Shown here one piece after another: positions 17,049-25,485 of a stretch of 64,000 nt of DNA; position 1 is the stretch's first letter, and the number at the start of each line of letters is the position of its first letter. Origin of the DNA: RGIG2134 sp964461115 (GTDB lineage: Bacteria > Cyanobacteriota > Vampirovibrionia > Gastranaerophilales > Gastranaerophilaceae); contig CAYWSX010000008.1 in assembly GCA_964461115.1 (NCBI GenBank), positions 1-64,000 of the forward strand, read 5' to 3'. The notes under the pieces were generated by a model that saw only the letters and a list, made by a program, of their open reading frames with translations, did no database searches and was not told where the DNA came from. The translations under genes and the position numbers were made by a program.

Positions 17049-17279
17049 TTATTTTTTATTTAATGCAGGATTTGTGTATAAAGCGATTAAATTGGCAGCA
17101 ATATCATATTTTTTATTCAAAAGAGCATATTCTGCTGCTTTTGCTTCATACATTTTTTTGTAATCCGGTGTGGAATTAGTTTTTACTTGGTCTTGCTGAA
17201 AGCTCGGTTTTTTATCACAACAGCCGCTGAAACGTAAAGGCTGTGAATTATTCATTGATGAGATAGCACCGATGCGCAT
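17049..17279 (-). CDS. small orphan protein with I..I..FSG motif
   Basis: 76 aa, not recognised. The N-terminus has I3, I6-S7 and then R16-F17-S18-G19, the same spacing as the first gene of the window (I3, I6, F17-K18-G19). C20-C21 follows. The rest is a short helical region with Y-K-K-M-Y-E-A-K-A-A-E-Y-A-L-L. It ends 18 nt before the start of the SIMPL gene on the same strand. Its upstream region is shared with dnaA. Confidence 0.6.
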   Translation of the reverse strand: MRIGAISSMNNSQPLRFSGCCDKKPSFQQDQVKTNSTPDYKKMYEAKAAEYALLNKKYDIAANLIALYTNPALNKK

Positions 17280-17306
17280 AAAATGACCCTTTCCACTAAT
17301 ATGATT

Positions 17307-17315
17307 TGTGGATTA
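17307..17315 (-). promoter_or_regulatory. DnaA-box-like site upstream of dnaA
   Basis: TGTGGATTA is one mismatch from TGTGGATAA, the complement of the canonical DnaA box. A single site suggests autoregulation rather than an origin; no cluster of boxes or unwinding element was found around it. Confidence 0.35.
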
Positions 17316-17397
17316 ATATTACCACGCAGACAGAATTATTTCAAGTAGTTTACAAAGTAATACAATCGTATAATCTTTTATAGTAAACTCATGTAAT

Positions 17398-18798
17398 ATG
17401 GACATGCTCGAAATTCAAAAAATCTGGAAATCCGTGTTGGAAGAAATAAAAAACGAAATACCCGCTTCAAGCTTTGAACCGTGGGTTTTGCCGCTTTTAC
17501 CACACTCTTATGAAGACAATAAATTCTCTGTTTTGACAGGGCAGTCTTTTGCTATCCAAATTTTGAGAAAATACACAACTCTCATCGAAAACGCTTTACA
17601 AAAAGAGCTTTCGGAGCATGCCGAATTCCAAATTATTTATGATGAAAAACTTGCCCAAAAGCATAACAAAAAACTTCAAAAATTAATTACACAACAGGAA
17701 AACGCCGAAAAAAAAGCCAATGTTGAAGATAAATCTTCAAAATACGATAATTTGAAAAAAATGCAATCGTCACCAAAATTGAATTTGAAATATAAATTTG
17801 AAAATTTTGTTGTCGGAGAAAATAACAAATTTGCATACGCAGCAAGCATGGCAACAGCAAAAACACCGGGTGAAAAATATAATCCGCTGTTTATATACGG
17901 CGGCGCAGGATTGGGCAAAACTCACCTAATGCAGGCCATTGGGCATTATATTTTGTACAATCACCCTGAATTAAAAGTGAAATTTGTCAAAACCGAAGAA
18001 TTTGTAAATGACCTGATTTCCTCTATTCACAAAGGCATGGACAAAACAGGCGGGATGTCTGTTTTCCGTCAAAAATATCGCAATGTTGATGTTCTTTTAA
18101 TTGACGATATTCAATTTATTGAAGGTAAAGAGCGTACGGTAACAGAGATTTTCAACACATTTGAAGCACTGCACAATTCGGGTAAACAAATCGTTATAAC
18201 TTCAGACCGAGAGCCTAAATACATCCAAAATCTTCCTGACAGATTGAGAAGCCGCTTTGAGTGGGGCTTGATGGTTGATGTTCAGCCGCCTGACTTGGAA
18301 ACAAGAATGGCAATTTTATGCAACCTTGCAAAACAGGATGGGATGGCACTTCCGCTTGATGTTGTGGAATTTCTTGCTAAAACCTATTCCAAAAACGTCC
18401 GCGAACTTGAGGGTGCGTATAACCGCGTCACTGCATACATAGGCGTTTGTAACGTAGAACTCAATATAGACAGCATTAAACAAATTTTGAACATTTCTGA
18501 TACTCAAAAACAAATAACACTCGATGACATTTTGAATACTGTTGCAGATTACTACAAACTGCCTGTTAAAGAGCTTAAAGGACAAACGCGTTCTCAAAAA
18601 CTCGCAAACGCACGTCAAATTGCAATTTACATCTGCCGTAAAATCACAGATTTCAGCTTGAGTGAAATCGGCGATTTTTTTGCCCGCAAACACCCTACAA
18701 TAATTTATTCGTGCGAAAAAGTTCAAGAAGAAGTTCAATCTAACACTGTTCTAAAAAATTGCTTAAACGAAATTATAGAAAAAATTAAAAATAGCTAA
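17398..18798 (+). CDS. dnaA: chromosomal replication initiator DnaA
   Basis: 466 aa. Domain I (about 1-90) is followed by a Lys-rich linker. The AAA+ domain has Walker A G-G-A-G-L-G-K-T-H-L and Walker B V-L-L-I-D-D-I-Q-F-I, with R-L-R-S-R-F-E-W-G-L (arginine-finger box) after it. The C-terminal DNA-binding domain carries R-Q-I-A-I-Y-I-C-R-K and A-R-K-H-P-T-I-I-Y-S, the signature contacting DnaA boxes. A TATAAT (17369-17374) lies 23 nt before the ATG but there is no clear Shine-Dalgarno sequence. A second ATG lies two codons downstream. dnaN is not adjacent; it is at the far end of the window. Confidence 0.97.
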   Translation: MDMLEIQKIWKSVLEEIKNEIPASSFEPWVLPLLPHSYEDNKFSVLTGQSFAIQILRKYTTLIENALQKELSEHAEFQIIYDEKLAQKHNKKLQKLITQQENAEKKANVEDKSSKYDNLKKMQSSPKLNLKYKFENFVVGENNKFAYAASMATAKTPGEKYNPLFIYGGAGLGKTHLMQAIGHYILYNHPELKVKFVKTEEFVNDLISSIHKGMDKTGGMSVFRQKYRNVDVLLIDDIQFIEGKERTVTEIFNTFEALHNSGKQIVITSDREPKYIQNLPDRLRSRFEWGLMVDVQPPDLETRMAILCNLAKQDGMALPLDVVEFLAKTYSKNVRELEGAYNRVTAYIGVCNVELNIDSIKQILNISDTQKQITLDDILNTVADYYKLPVKELKGQTRSQKLANARQIAIYICRKITDFSLSEIGDFFARKHPTIIYSCEKVQEEVQSNTVLKNCLNEIIEKIKNS

Positions 18799-18820
18799 TA
18801 TTTCTGTTTACAAAAACTAT

Positions 18821-18880
18821 CTGTCATCCTGAACTTGTTTCAGGATCTTATTAATTCCTGAAACAAGTTCAGGATGACAG
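18821..18880. repeat. dispersed palindromic repeat (GTCATCCTGAAC type), head-to-head pair
   Basis: Two perfect 25-nt inverted arms (18821-18845 and 18856-18880) separated by 10 nt. Each arm contains an inner palindrome TCCTGAA...TTCAGGA. Variants recur at 39611-39719 and 40059-40202. It could form a long hairpin downstream of dnaA. Confidence 0.85.
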
Positions 18881-18979
18881 TAAGCAGCATGCAAGGTCGT
18901 CCCGTTTCTCGTAATCTCTTTAATCTTTAAAAATAATTAAATAATTGCTTTTTTTGAACCCCTCGGGCAAAATAGACAA

Positions 18980-19600
18980 ATGAATTACATCTGGTTTTTA
19001 ATCATAGCAGTTTCAATAATTTTCGGTGCCTTAAACGGCAGGCTCTCGGATATTGTGAGCGCAATCCTCTCCGGAGCTGAAAAATCCGTTCAAATAAGTA
19101 TTTATTTAATCGGGATAATGGCATTTTGGCTCGGGATTATGAAAATTGCCGAAAAATCAGGCTGCGTTGATTTTATTGCAAAGCTTGTTTTACCGGCGGC
19201 GAAGAAATTATTTCCTGAAATCAAAGACGACAAAGCAGCTATAGGAAGTGTAGCAATGAATTTTGCAGCAAATATGTTTGGACTCTCAAATGCAGCGACA
19301 CCTATGGGCATAAACGCTATCGAAGATATGCAAAAGCACAACATTAACAAAAAAAGTGCCTCAAATTCAATGTGCACTCTACTTGCGATGAACACAGCAG
19401 GATTTCAGCTTGTCCCTGCAACGGTTATAGCGATTTTAGCGGCAAACGGCGACAAAAATCCTACAGTTGTTGTTCTTCCAACTCTAATTGTTACCACCAT
19501 CGCCTTTGTTTCCGCACTTGTTATTGTAAAAGTTTTAGAAAAATTGTGGACTCCTCAAATCGCAGAAATCCCTGAAAATGAGGTAGAAAAGGATGTTTAA
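18980..19600 (+). CDS. spmA: SpmA-like nucleoside-recognition (Gate) membrane protein
   Basis: 206 aa polytopic membrane protein. The Gate/nucleoside-recognition domain is recognised from G-I-M-A-F-W-L-G-I-M-K-I-A-E-K-S-G and N-F-A-A-N-M-F-G-L-S-N-A-A-T-P-M-G. These match spore maturation protein A of Bacillus, where SpmA-SpmB affect spore core dehydration. The pair also occurs widely in non-spore-formers, where the transported substrate is unknown. It overlaps the downstream spmB gene by 8 nt. No clear ribosome binding site. Confidence 0.88.
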   Translation: MNYIWFLIIAVSIIFGALNGRLSDIVSAILSGAEKSVQISIYLIGIMAFWLGIMKIAEKSGCVDFIAKLVLPAAKKLFPEIKDDKAAIGSVAMNFAANMFGLSNAATPMGINAIEDMQKHNINKKSASNSMCTLLAMNTAGFQLVPATVIAILAANGDKNPTVVVLPTLIVTTIAFVSALVIVKVLEKLWTPQIAEIPENEVEKDV

Positions 19601-20129
19601 ATCAATTTTTGACACAATTTCGCTTTGGATAATTCCGGCAATAGTACTTATCGTTTTAACTGCCGGAATAATCAAAAAACTGCCTGTTTACGAACTATTC
19701 GTGGACGGAGCAAAAGACGGTGCAAAGGTCGGCGTGAATATTTTTCCTTATCTGCTGGCTATTATTGTTGCAATTTCAATGCTTCGGGCATCGGGTGCAA
19801 TAGAAGCCCTTGGAAGCCTTTTGAGCGGACTTTTGACATTTGCGCATATTCCTGTTGATGTTTTACCGATAATGATTGTACGCTCGCTCTCGGGCAGCGC
19901 TGTATTGGGGATATTGGGCGACATCGCATCGAGCCATGACATAACTTCCTACACAACACGCCTTGCCGCTATTATGGTCGGCAGTTCAGAAACAACACTC
20001 TACGTTCTTGCGGTGTATTTCGGTGCAATCGGTATTAAAAAATACCGCCACGCATTACTTACGGGCTTGCTTGCGGATGTTGTGGGGATTGTTACGGCAG
20101 TTGTTGTTGCGTACGCATTTTTCGGATAA
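19593..20129 (+). CDS. spmB: SpmB-like nucleoside-recognition (Gate) membrane protein
   Basis: 178 aa polytopic membrane protein. Diagnostic features are the V-D-G-A-K-D-G-A-K-V-G segment, P-I-M-I-V-R-S-L-S-G-S-A-V-L-G and G-S-S-E-T-T-L-Y-V-L-A-V-Y-F-G, as in SpmB. It overlaps spmA, so the two are translationally coupled and probably act as one complex. An intrinsic terminator follows. Same caveat on function as for spmA. Confidence 0.88.
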   Translation: MFKSIFDTISLWIIPAIVLIVLTAGIIKKLPVYELFVDGAKDGAKVGVNIFPYLLAIIVAISMLRASGAIEALGSLLSGLLTFAHIPVDVLPIMIVRSLSGSAVLGILGDIASSHDITSYTTRLAAIMVGSSETTLYVLAVYFGAIGIKKYRHALLTGLLADVVGIVTAVVVAYAFFG

Positions 20130-20137
20130 AAAATACT

Positions 20138-20165
20138 AAAAGAGGCCTAATTTTAAGCCTCTTTT
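20138..20165 (+). terminator. terminator of spmA-spmB
   Basis: AAAAGAGGC (20138-20146) pairs with GCCTCTTTT (20157-20165). The stem itself supplies the T run. Confidence 0.75.
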
Positions 20166-20173
20166 GCAATATT

Positions 20174-20199
20174 TATTCTTCGCTGCACGCAGAATGACT
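20174..20199. repeat. fragment of the GTCATTCTGCG/AAGAATCT-type dispersed repeat
   Basis: ATTCTtcgctgcacgcAGAATGACT, an imperfect palindrome related to the longer repeat halves at 44846-44880 and 44927-44953. It sits just beyond the ftsH stop codon. Confidence 0.5.
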
Positions 20200-20201
20200 A
20201 T

Positions 20202-22052
20202 TTATCCTCTGCTACTACGAACTCTGTCCATAATGTCTTCGAATTCTTTTTCGTCAAGAGTTTCATTCTCAAGAAGTTCGTGCGCAATCACTTCAAGCAT
20301 ATCTTTATTTTCACGGATTATGTGACGCGCAAGGTTGTAACGCTCATCAACAATACGTTTTACTTCTTTATCAATCTCAGCTGCAACCTCGTCAGAGTAG
20401 TCTCTTTGGTGCCCAAAATCACGCCCCATAAACACATGCTCTTGTGACTTTCCGTAAGCCAAGGTGCCCATTTTTTCAGACATGCCCCAAGTTATAACCA
20501 TTTTACGAGCCAAATCGGAAACTTTTTCCAAATCATTTTGCGCACCTGTCGTGATAAAATCAGAACCGTAAACAACCTCCTCCGCGACTCTTCCGCCCAA
20601 AATCATTGTGATTTTATCAAGCAATTGAGTCTTCGTATAAGTCAAATGGTCTTTTTCAGGCAACGTCATCGTAATACCCAAAGCCATACCACGAGGGATT
20701 ATAGAAACTTTGTGAAGCGGGTCTGCATATTTAAGGATTTTGGCTAAAAGTGCATGACCGACTTCGTGATATGCAGTATTTTCTTTTTCTTCATCAGTTA
20801 TAATCTTACTTTTCTTTTCAGGACCTGCGATAACCTTGTCAATCGCCTCTTCCATATCAGGCATTTCGATTTTTTCTTTATCGTGACGCGCCGCAAGCAA
20901 AGCAGCCTCATTCAAGAGGTTTTGCAAATCAGCACCAGTGAAGCCCGGAGTGCGTTTTGCGATGATTTTGAGATCAACTGTTGCCGCAAGCGGTTTATTT
21001 TTTGCATGAACATTCAAAATCTGCTCTCTGCCAAGAATATCAGGTCTGTTAATAAAAATCTGTCTGTCAAAACGACCCGGACGCAAAAGCGCATTATCCA
21101 AAATATCAGGTCTGTTTGTAGCTGCAATAATTATAATATTTGTATTTTCATCAAATCCGTCCATTTCAACAAGGAGCTGGTTTAAAGTCTGCTCTCTTTC
21201 GTCGTGTCCGCCACCCCAGCCTGCGCCGCGCTGACGACCAACTGCGTCGATTTCATCGATAAATATAATACAAGGCTGATGTTTTTTAGCCTGTTCAAAC
21301 AAGTCTCTTACACGGCTCGCACCGACACCGACGAACATTTCAACAAAGTCAGAACCCGAAATTGAGAAAAACGGAACGCCTGCTTCCCCGGCAACAGCTT
21401 TCGCCATAAGAGTTTTACCTGTACCCGGGGGACCCACGAGAAGCACACCTTTAGGAATTTTGGCACCCAGTTTAATATATTTTTCGCCATTTTTAAGGAA
21501 ATCAACGATTTCTGAAAGCTCTTGGCGCTCTTCATCAATCCCTGCAACGTCTTTGAAGGTTATTTTAACTTTATTATCAAGCATAAGTTTTGCTTTACTT
21601 TTACCAAATGACATGGCCTGAGAGCCGCCCGCTTGAACGATTTTACTCATAATTGCGATAATGATTACAAAGAAGATTATCGGCAAAATAAGATTTAAGA
21701 AAAATCCATTGCCTTCGCTTGGCTTTTTAACTGTAACATCAACATTATTTTCGCCTAGTACAGCATATAAAGAGCTGTCATTGACCGGAATTTGCGTTTT
21801 TACCTGAATTTTCGGAGGCGGAACCTGGCCTTTTTGCGGCTGAACCGCTGTCGGCTGTTTGACAAGCTGTGCAATTACAGTCTGACCTTCAATCTCAACA
21901 GATCTTATTTCTTTGTTCTTTACTTGTTCAACAAATTTTGTATATGAAACGTCCTGCGTGTTTGTTGTAGGACCTGTATACAGCATTGCCGCAAGTGCAA
22001 GCACCAGAAGTACCACAACTATCCATATTCCCGCCGTTTGACTTTTATTCAT
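20202..22052 (-). CDS. ftsH: ATP-dependent zinc metalloprotease FtsH
   Basis: 616 aa. Membrane-anchored AAA+ protease that degrades misfolded membrane and regulatory proteins. Two transmembrane helices flank an exported domain of about 90 residues, in which there is a Pro/Gln-rich insertion (K-Q-P-T-A-V-Q-P-Q-K-G). The AAA module has G-P-P-G-T-G-K-T, I-I-F-I-D-E-I-D and R-P-G-R-F-D-R. The zinc site is H-E-V-G-H. The rest is of normal length with the usual helical C-terminal region. It is divergently transcribed from mgtE. Confidence 0.97.
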   Translation of the reverse strand: MNKSQTAGIWIVVVLLVLALAAMLYTGPTTNTQDVSYTKFVEQVKNKEIRSVEIEGQTVIAQLVKQPTAVQPQKGQVPPPKIQVKTQIPVNDSSLYAVLGENNVDVTVKKPSEGNGFFLNLILPIIFFVIIIAIMSKIVQAGGSQAMSFGKSKAKLMLDNKVKITFKDVAGIDEERQELSEIVDFLKNGEKYIKLGAKIPKGVLLVGPPGTGKTLMAKAVAGEAGVPFFSISGSDFVEMFVGVGASRVRDLFEQAKKHQPCIIFIDEIDAVGRQRGAGWGGGHDEREQTLNQLLVEMDGFDENTNIIIIAATNRPDILDNALLRPGRFDRQIFINRPDILGREQILNVHAKNKPLAATVDLKIIAKRTPGFTGADLQNLLNEAALLAARHDKEKIEMPDMEEAIDKVIAGPEKKSKIITDEEKENTAYHEVGHALLAKILKYADPLHKVSIIPRGMALGITMTLPEKDHLTYTKTQLLDKITMILGGRVAEEVVYGSDFITTGAQNDLEKVSDLARKMVITWGMSEKMGTLAYGKSQEHVFMGRDFGHQRDYSDEVAAEIDKEVKRIVDERYNLARHIIRENKDMLEVIAHELLENETLDEKEFEDIMDRVRSSRG

Positions 22053-22140
22053 TTAATTTTCCTTTTTTGAATGTACTTACGTCTATTTTACAACCCGCGC
22101 GCCTAAATGTCCATACATTAACCGTACTGCCGACGTATGA

Positions 22141-22169
22141 TATACATTTTGAAATTTTTGGGATATAAT
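22141..22169 (+). promoter_or_regulatory. promoter of mgtE-malic enzyme
   Basis: TATACA (22141-22146) and a perfect TATAAT (22164-22169) spaced by 17 nt, 32 nt before the mgtE ATG. The -35 matches four of six consensus bases. Confidence 0.5.
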
Positions 22170-22201
22170 CCACATGAAAGTAATGAGTTAGAGCTATTGT
22201 T

Positions 22202-23572
22202 ATGTTGAACATCGAAACAACAATCGAAAGAATTCGCGAAATTATCGAAGACCAGAATATTTCTCAGCTTCAGGAAGAGTTAAATAATTTTCACTCTGCC
22301 GATTTGGCTGAAATTTTCCCGGAATTAAGCCCCGAAGAACGTCTCATTGCTTTTGAAAATGTGGACGAAGACAAAGCTGCAGAGCTTTTGGAATATCTGA
22401 CTCCTCAATATCAGGTTGAACTCCTAGGTGAAATCGACGAAGAAAAAGCTTCAAACATAATCATGAAAATGCCTCATGACTCTGTTGCAGACGTATTAGG
22501 CGACATGGAAGAGGATGAGTCCGAATCTTATCTGAATAAACTTCCGCACAAATTTTCTGACGAAATCAGGGAGCTTTTAACCTACAAAGAGGATACCGCA
22601 GGCGGTTTGATGAACTCCATCGTCCTTACCGTACGCAAGGAAATGACAGTTGAAGAGGTTTTAAATTACATTCGCAAAGAAGCCGAAGAAGAAAACATGG
22701 AGCTTTACTATATTTATGTTATAGACAAGCAAAGCCACCTTCTGGGCGTAATCTCGCTCCGCGATCTTTTGACTACTCATGCGAAAGTTAAAGTTGAAGA
22801 AATAATGATGAGCGACATAGTAAAACTCCACGTAGATGACCAGCAAGATCACGTAGCGGACATTTTTATGAAGTACCAATACAATGCCTTGCCTGTCGTT
22901 GATTTATACAACCGTCTCAAAGGTATTGTAACGTGGGACGACGTTTCAGACATTATTGAAGAAGAAACAACCGAAGAAATCCTGCAATCTTCAGGTATCA
23001 CAACAGCTGTTGTCGACGAAGATGAAATCCTTTCAGGCAGCATTTTCCGAGCTATTCGAGCACGTACTCCGTGGCTTTTTATCACGCTTATCGGCGAATT
23101 TATCGCAGTAAATGTCGCACATAGGTTTGAGTTTGCACTCCATGCATTGCCTATTATTGCGATATTCATGCCTCTTTTGGCAGGCTTAGGCGGGAATATT
23201 GGTACACAAAGTATTACTCTGATGGTTCGCGGACTTTCGACAGGTCAGGTCACTATGAATTCCGCCCTGAGGCACATTTGGCGCGAAATGAGAGTAGGTA
23301 TGTTAATCGGACTTGTGTTTGGGGTACTGGTTACAATTTCCACTTGGGGTTGGCAGCACCACTACGAACTTGGGCTTGTTGTAGGGCTTTCGATGTTTGT
23401 CAATATGACTTTAGCAACGCTAATCGGTACGGTTACGCCGTTTATGCTGAAAGCAATGAAATTTGACCCTGCAGTTGCATCCGGTCCTGTAATTGCCACA
23501 ACAATTGACGTAATAGGGCTGACAATTTACTTCACGATGGTAAGCATTTTCCTTCTCGGAGTATATAGATAA
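22202..23572 (+). CDS. mgtE: magnesium transporter MgtE
   Basis: 456 aa, typical MgtE length. The N-terminal superhelical domain (about 1-135) repeats L-L-x-x-L-x-P-E-x-x-x-x-L-L. Two CBS domains (about 140-265) follow, with the connecting segment holding T-V-D-E-D-E-like acidic residues that sense Mg2+. The five-helix membrane domain contains the pore signature P-L-L-A-G-L-G-G-N-I-G-T-Q and P-V-I-A-T-T-I-D-V-I-G. The stop codon overlaps the ATG of the malic enzyme gene (TAATG). Confidence 0.95.
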   Translation: MLNIETTIERIREIIEDQNISQLQEELNNFHSADLAEIFPELSPEERLIAFENVDEDKAAELLEYLTPQYQVELLGEIDEEKASNIIMKMPHDSVADVLGDMEEDESESYLNKLPHKFSDEIRELLTYKEDTAGGLMNSIVLTVRKEMTVEEVLNYIRKEAEEENMELYYIYVIDKQSHLLGVISLRDLLTTHAKVKVEEIMMSDIVKLHVDDQQDHVADIFMKYQYNALPVVDLYNRLKGIVTWDDVSDIIEEETTEEILQSSGITTAVVDEDEILSGSIFRAIRARTPWLFITLIGEFIAVNVAHRFEFALHALPIIAIFMPLLAGLGGNIGTQSITLMVRGLSTGQVTMNSALRHIWREMRVGMLIGLVFGVLVTISTWGWQHHYELGLVVGLSMFVNMTLATLIGTVTPFMLKAMKFDPAVASGPVIATTIDVIGLTIYFTMVSIFLLGVYR

Positions 23573-25071
23573 TGGCATACAAAGGATTGAACATCATCCC
23601 AAAAACAGAAGTTTTCGACCAAAACTCTCTTTCTCTCGTGTACACGCCGGGTGTAGGTTCCAGCTGTTTGGCGATAAAAGACAATGTCGAAGCAAGTTTT
23701 ATTTACACAAACAGGCTCAATTCCGTTGCAGTCTTATCAGATAGTTATGAAAAGTCTTTAAAACGTGCTATATTCTTAAAAGACACGCTTTTAATTGACG
23801 CATATCCGCTGTGCATAAGTGAAATAACCAGAGAAAATTTAGAGTTTGTTGTAAACAATATTGAACCCTCGTTTAATGCTATAGATTTAAGCCAAATTGA
23901 AATTAACACAGCAGACTTAAATTTTGAGGTTAAAATCCCTGTTTTGACTAAGCCTGTACCTGATTTAAAAGAATTTTTCAGATGCATTGCAAGAACTGCA
24001 TTTATGCCAAGTATAGAAAAATTTGAAGGTTCTATTCAAGAAAAATCGCTGCAATTACATGAATTTTTCGGCGGGGTGCTCGAAACAGAATTGAGCGAAG
24101 AAGAAACAAGAAAACCTGTTGCGGTTCTCTCTGACGGAAGCGCTGTTTTGGGCTTCGGAAATATTGGTGCAGAAGCGGGATTGCCCGTTATGGAAGGTAA
24201 AGCGGTATTATTTAAAACTCTCGGCGGAGTGAATGCCATGCCTTTGTGCGTTAAAACTCAAGAGCCTGATGAGATTGTAAAACTTGTTCTTCTCCTGGAA
24301 AATTCATTCTCGGGCATAAATTTAGAAGACATTTCGGCTCCTCGCTGTTTTAAAATTGAAAACACGCTCAAGAAGAAATCCAAAATTATTATTTTTCACG
24401 ATGACCAGCATGGAACTGCAATTGTCGTACTGGCAGGGCTTTTAAATGCACTGAGTCTTGCCGGAAAGAAAATCGAAGATGTAAAAATCGTTTTTTCAGG
24501 CGCAGGTGCAGCAGCCCAAGCCGTTTGTCGATTATTTTTAAAAACAGGTTTCAGAAATATCACACTCAATGATCGTGAGGGCGCGGTTTTTGAAGGAAGA
24601 GGCAAAAACGACAAATATCTCGAGGAAATTGCAAAAATTACAAATCAAGAAAAAATCGAAGGTAGTCTTTCAGACACAGTAAAAGGAGCAGACGTTTTTG
24701 TAGGGCTTTCTGCACCTGATGTCTTAACCGCAGAGATGATAAAATCCATGGCTGAAAAACCCATAATTTTTGCACTTGCGAATCCTGTTCCCGAAATTTT
24801 ACCCGAAAAAGCAAAAGAAGCAGGAGCTTTTATAGTTGCAACCGGCAGAAGCGATTTTCCTAATCAGGTTAACAACTCTCTCGCCTTCCCGGGCTTGTTT
24901 AAAGGAGCGCTAGAGGCGAATTTAACAAAAATTACGGATGAAATGAAAATTGATTGCGCATACGCAATTGCGTCACTGGTATCTGATGAGGAACTCAGTC
25001 CTGAGAAAATTATACCAAATGCGCTTGATTTTCGAGTTCCCGAAATCATTGCAAAAAATATTGCAGGCTGA
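23572..25071 (+). CDS. malic enzyme with internal duplication
   Basis: 499 aa, about 90 longer than the usual short bacterial malic enzyme. It decarboxylates malate to pyruvate with NAD(P)+. The N-terminus S-L-V-Y-T-P-G-V has the catalytic Tyr (residue 24). The catalytic Lys region E-A-G-L-P-V-M-E-G-K lies at about 201-210, the metal site H-D-D-Q-H-G-T-A at about 276-283, and a Rossmann fold with G-A-G-A-A-A-Q follows. Residues about 50-110 look like a degenerate copy of residues 181-255 (V-A-V-L-S-D ... P-L-C, then an acidic helix and D-L/N-L). It is coupled to mgtE by overlapping stop and start codons. Confidence 0.9.
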   Translation: MAYKGLNIIPKTEVFDQNSLSLVYTPGVGSSCLAIKDNVEASFIYTNRLNSVAVLSDSYEKSLKRAIFLKDTLLIDAYPLCISEITRENLEFVVNNIEPSFNAIDLSQIEINTADLNFEVKIPVLTKPVPDLKEFFRCIARTAFMPSIEKFEGSIQEKSLQLHEFFGGVLETELSEEETRKPVAVLSDGSAVLGFGNIGAEAGLPVMEGKAVLFKTLGGVNAMPLCVKTQEPDEIVKLVLLLENSFSGINLEDISAPRCFKIENTLKKKSKIIIFHDDQHGTAIVVLAGLLNALSLAGKKIEDVKIVFSGAGAAAQAVCRLFLKTGFRNITLNDREGAVFEGRGKNDKYLEEIAKITNQEKIEGSLSDTVKGADVFVGLSAPDVLTAEMIKSMAEKPIIFALANPVPEILPEKAKEAGAFIVATGRSDFPNQVNNSLAFPGLFKGALEANLTKITDEMKIDCAYAIASLVSDEELSPEKIIPNALDFRVPEIIAKNIAG

Positions 25072-25122
25072 GTTTTTGTAGTATCATTAGATGATTAGAT
25101 GAGCAAAATTTAAAGGAAAATT

Positions 25123-25482
25123 ATGTACGAAGTTAAGATAGAATCGAGTTTTTCAGCGGCTCACCACCTTTTAAATTATAAAGGAAACTGCGAAAATCAA
25201 CATGGGCACAACTGGAAAGTTGAGGTTTTTATAAAAGGTGAGAATCTTGATAAATCAAACATTTTAGTTGACTTTAAAATTTTGAAAAAGGAAGTTAACG
25301 CCATTTTAGACATTTTAGACCACACTGATTTAAACGAACTTGAGTTTTTCAAGAATATCAGTCCAAGCAGCGAAACAATCGCAAAATTTATCTATGAAAA
25401 AGTAAGAGATGTATTTCCGAATGTTTCAAAAGTATCTGTTTGGGAAACGCCAACATCCTGCGCGAGCTATTTTGAGGAGTAA
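25123..25482 (+). CDS. queD: 6-carboxy-5,6,7,8-tetrahydropterin synthase
   Basis: 119 aa, matching QueD. It converts 7,8-dihydroneopterin triphosphate to 6-carboxytetrahydropterin, the second step to queuosine and other 7-deazapurines. The zinc-binding histidines are in F-S-A-A-H-H and H-G-H-N-W, with the catalytic Cys in G-N-C-E-N-Q. L-D-H-T-D-L-N and the late P-S-S-E-T-I-A and V-W-E-T-P complete the active site. aaagga precedes the ATG. The uppP gene starts 3 nt later. No other queuosine genes are in the window. Confidence 0.95.
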   Translation: MYEVKIESSFSAAHHLLNYKGNCENQHGHNWKVEVFIKGENLDKSNILVDFKILKKEVNAILDILDHTDLNELEFFKNISPSSETIAKFIYEKVRDVFPNVSKVSVWETPTSCASYFEE

Positions 25483-25485
25483 TTT

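Noticed and set aside
17281..17397. Replication origin upstream of dnaA
   Set aside because: Only one near-match DnaA box was found in 117 nt and no cluster or AT-rich repeat array.
25072..25122. preQ1 riboswitch before queD
   Set aside because: Only about 50 nt separate the genes and no C-rich loop with A-rich tail arrangement is present.
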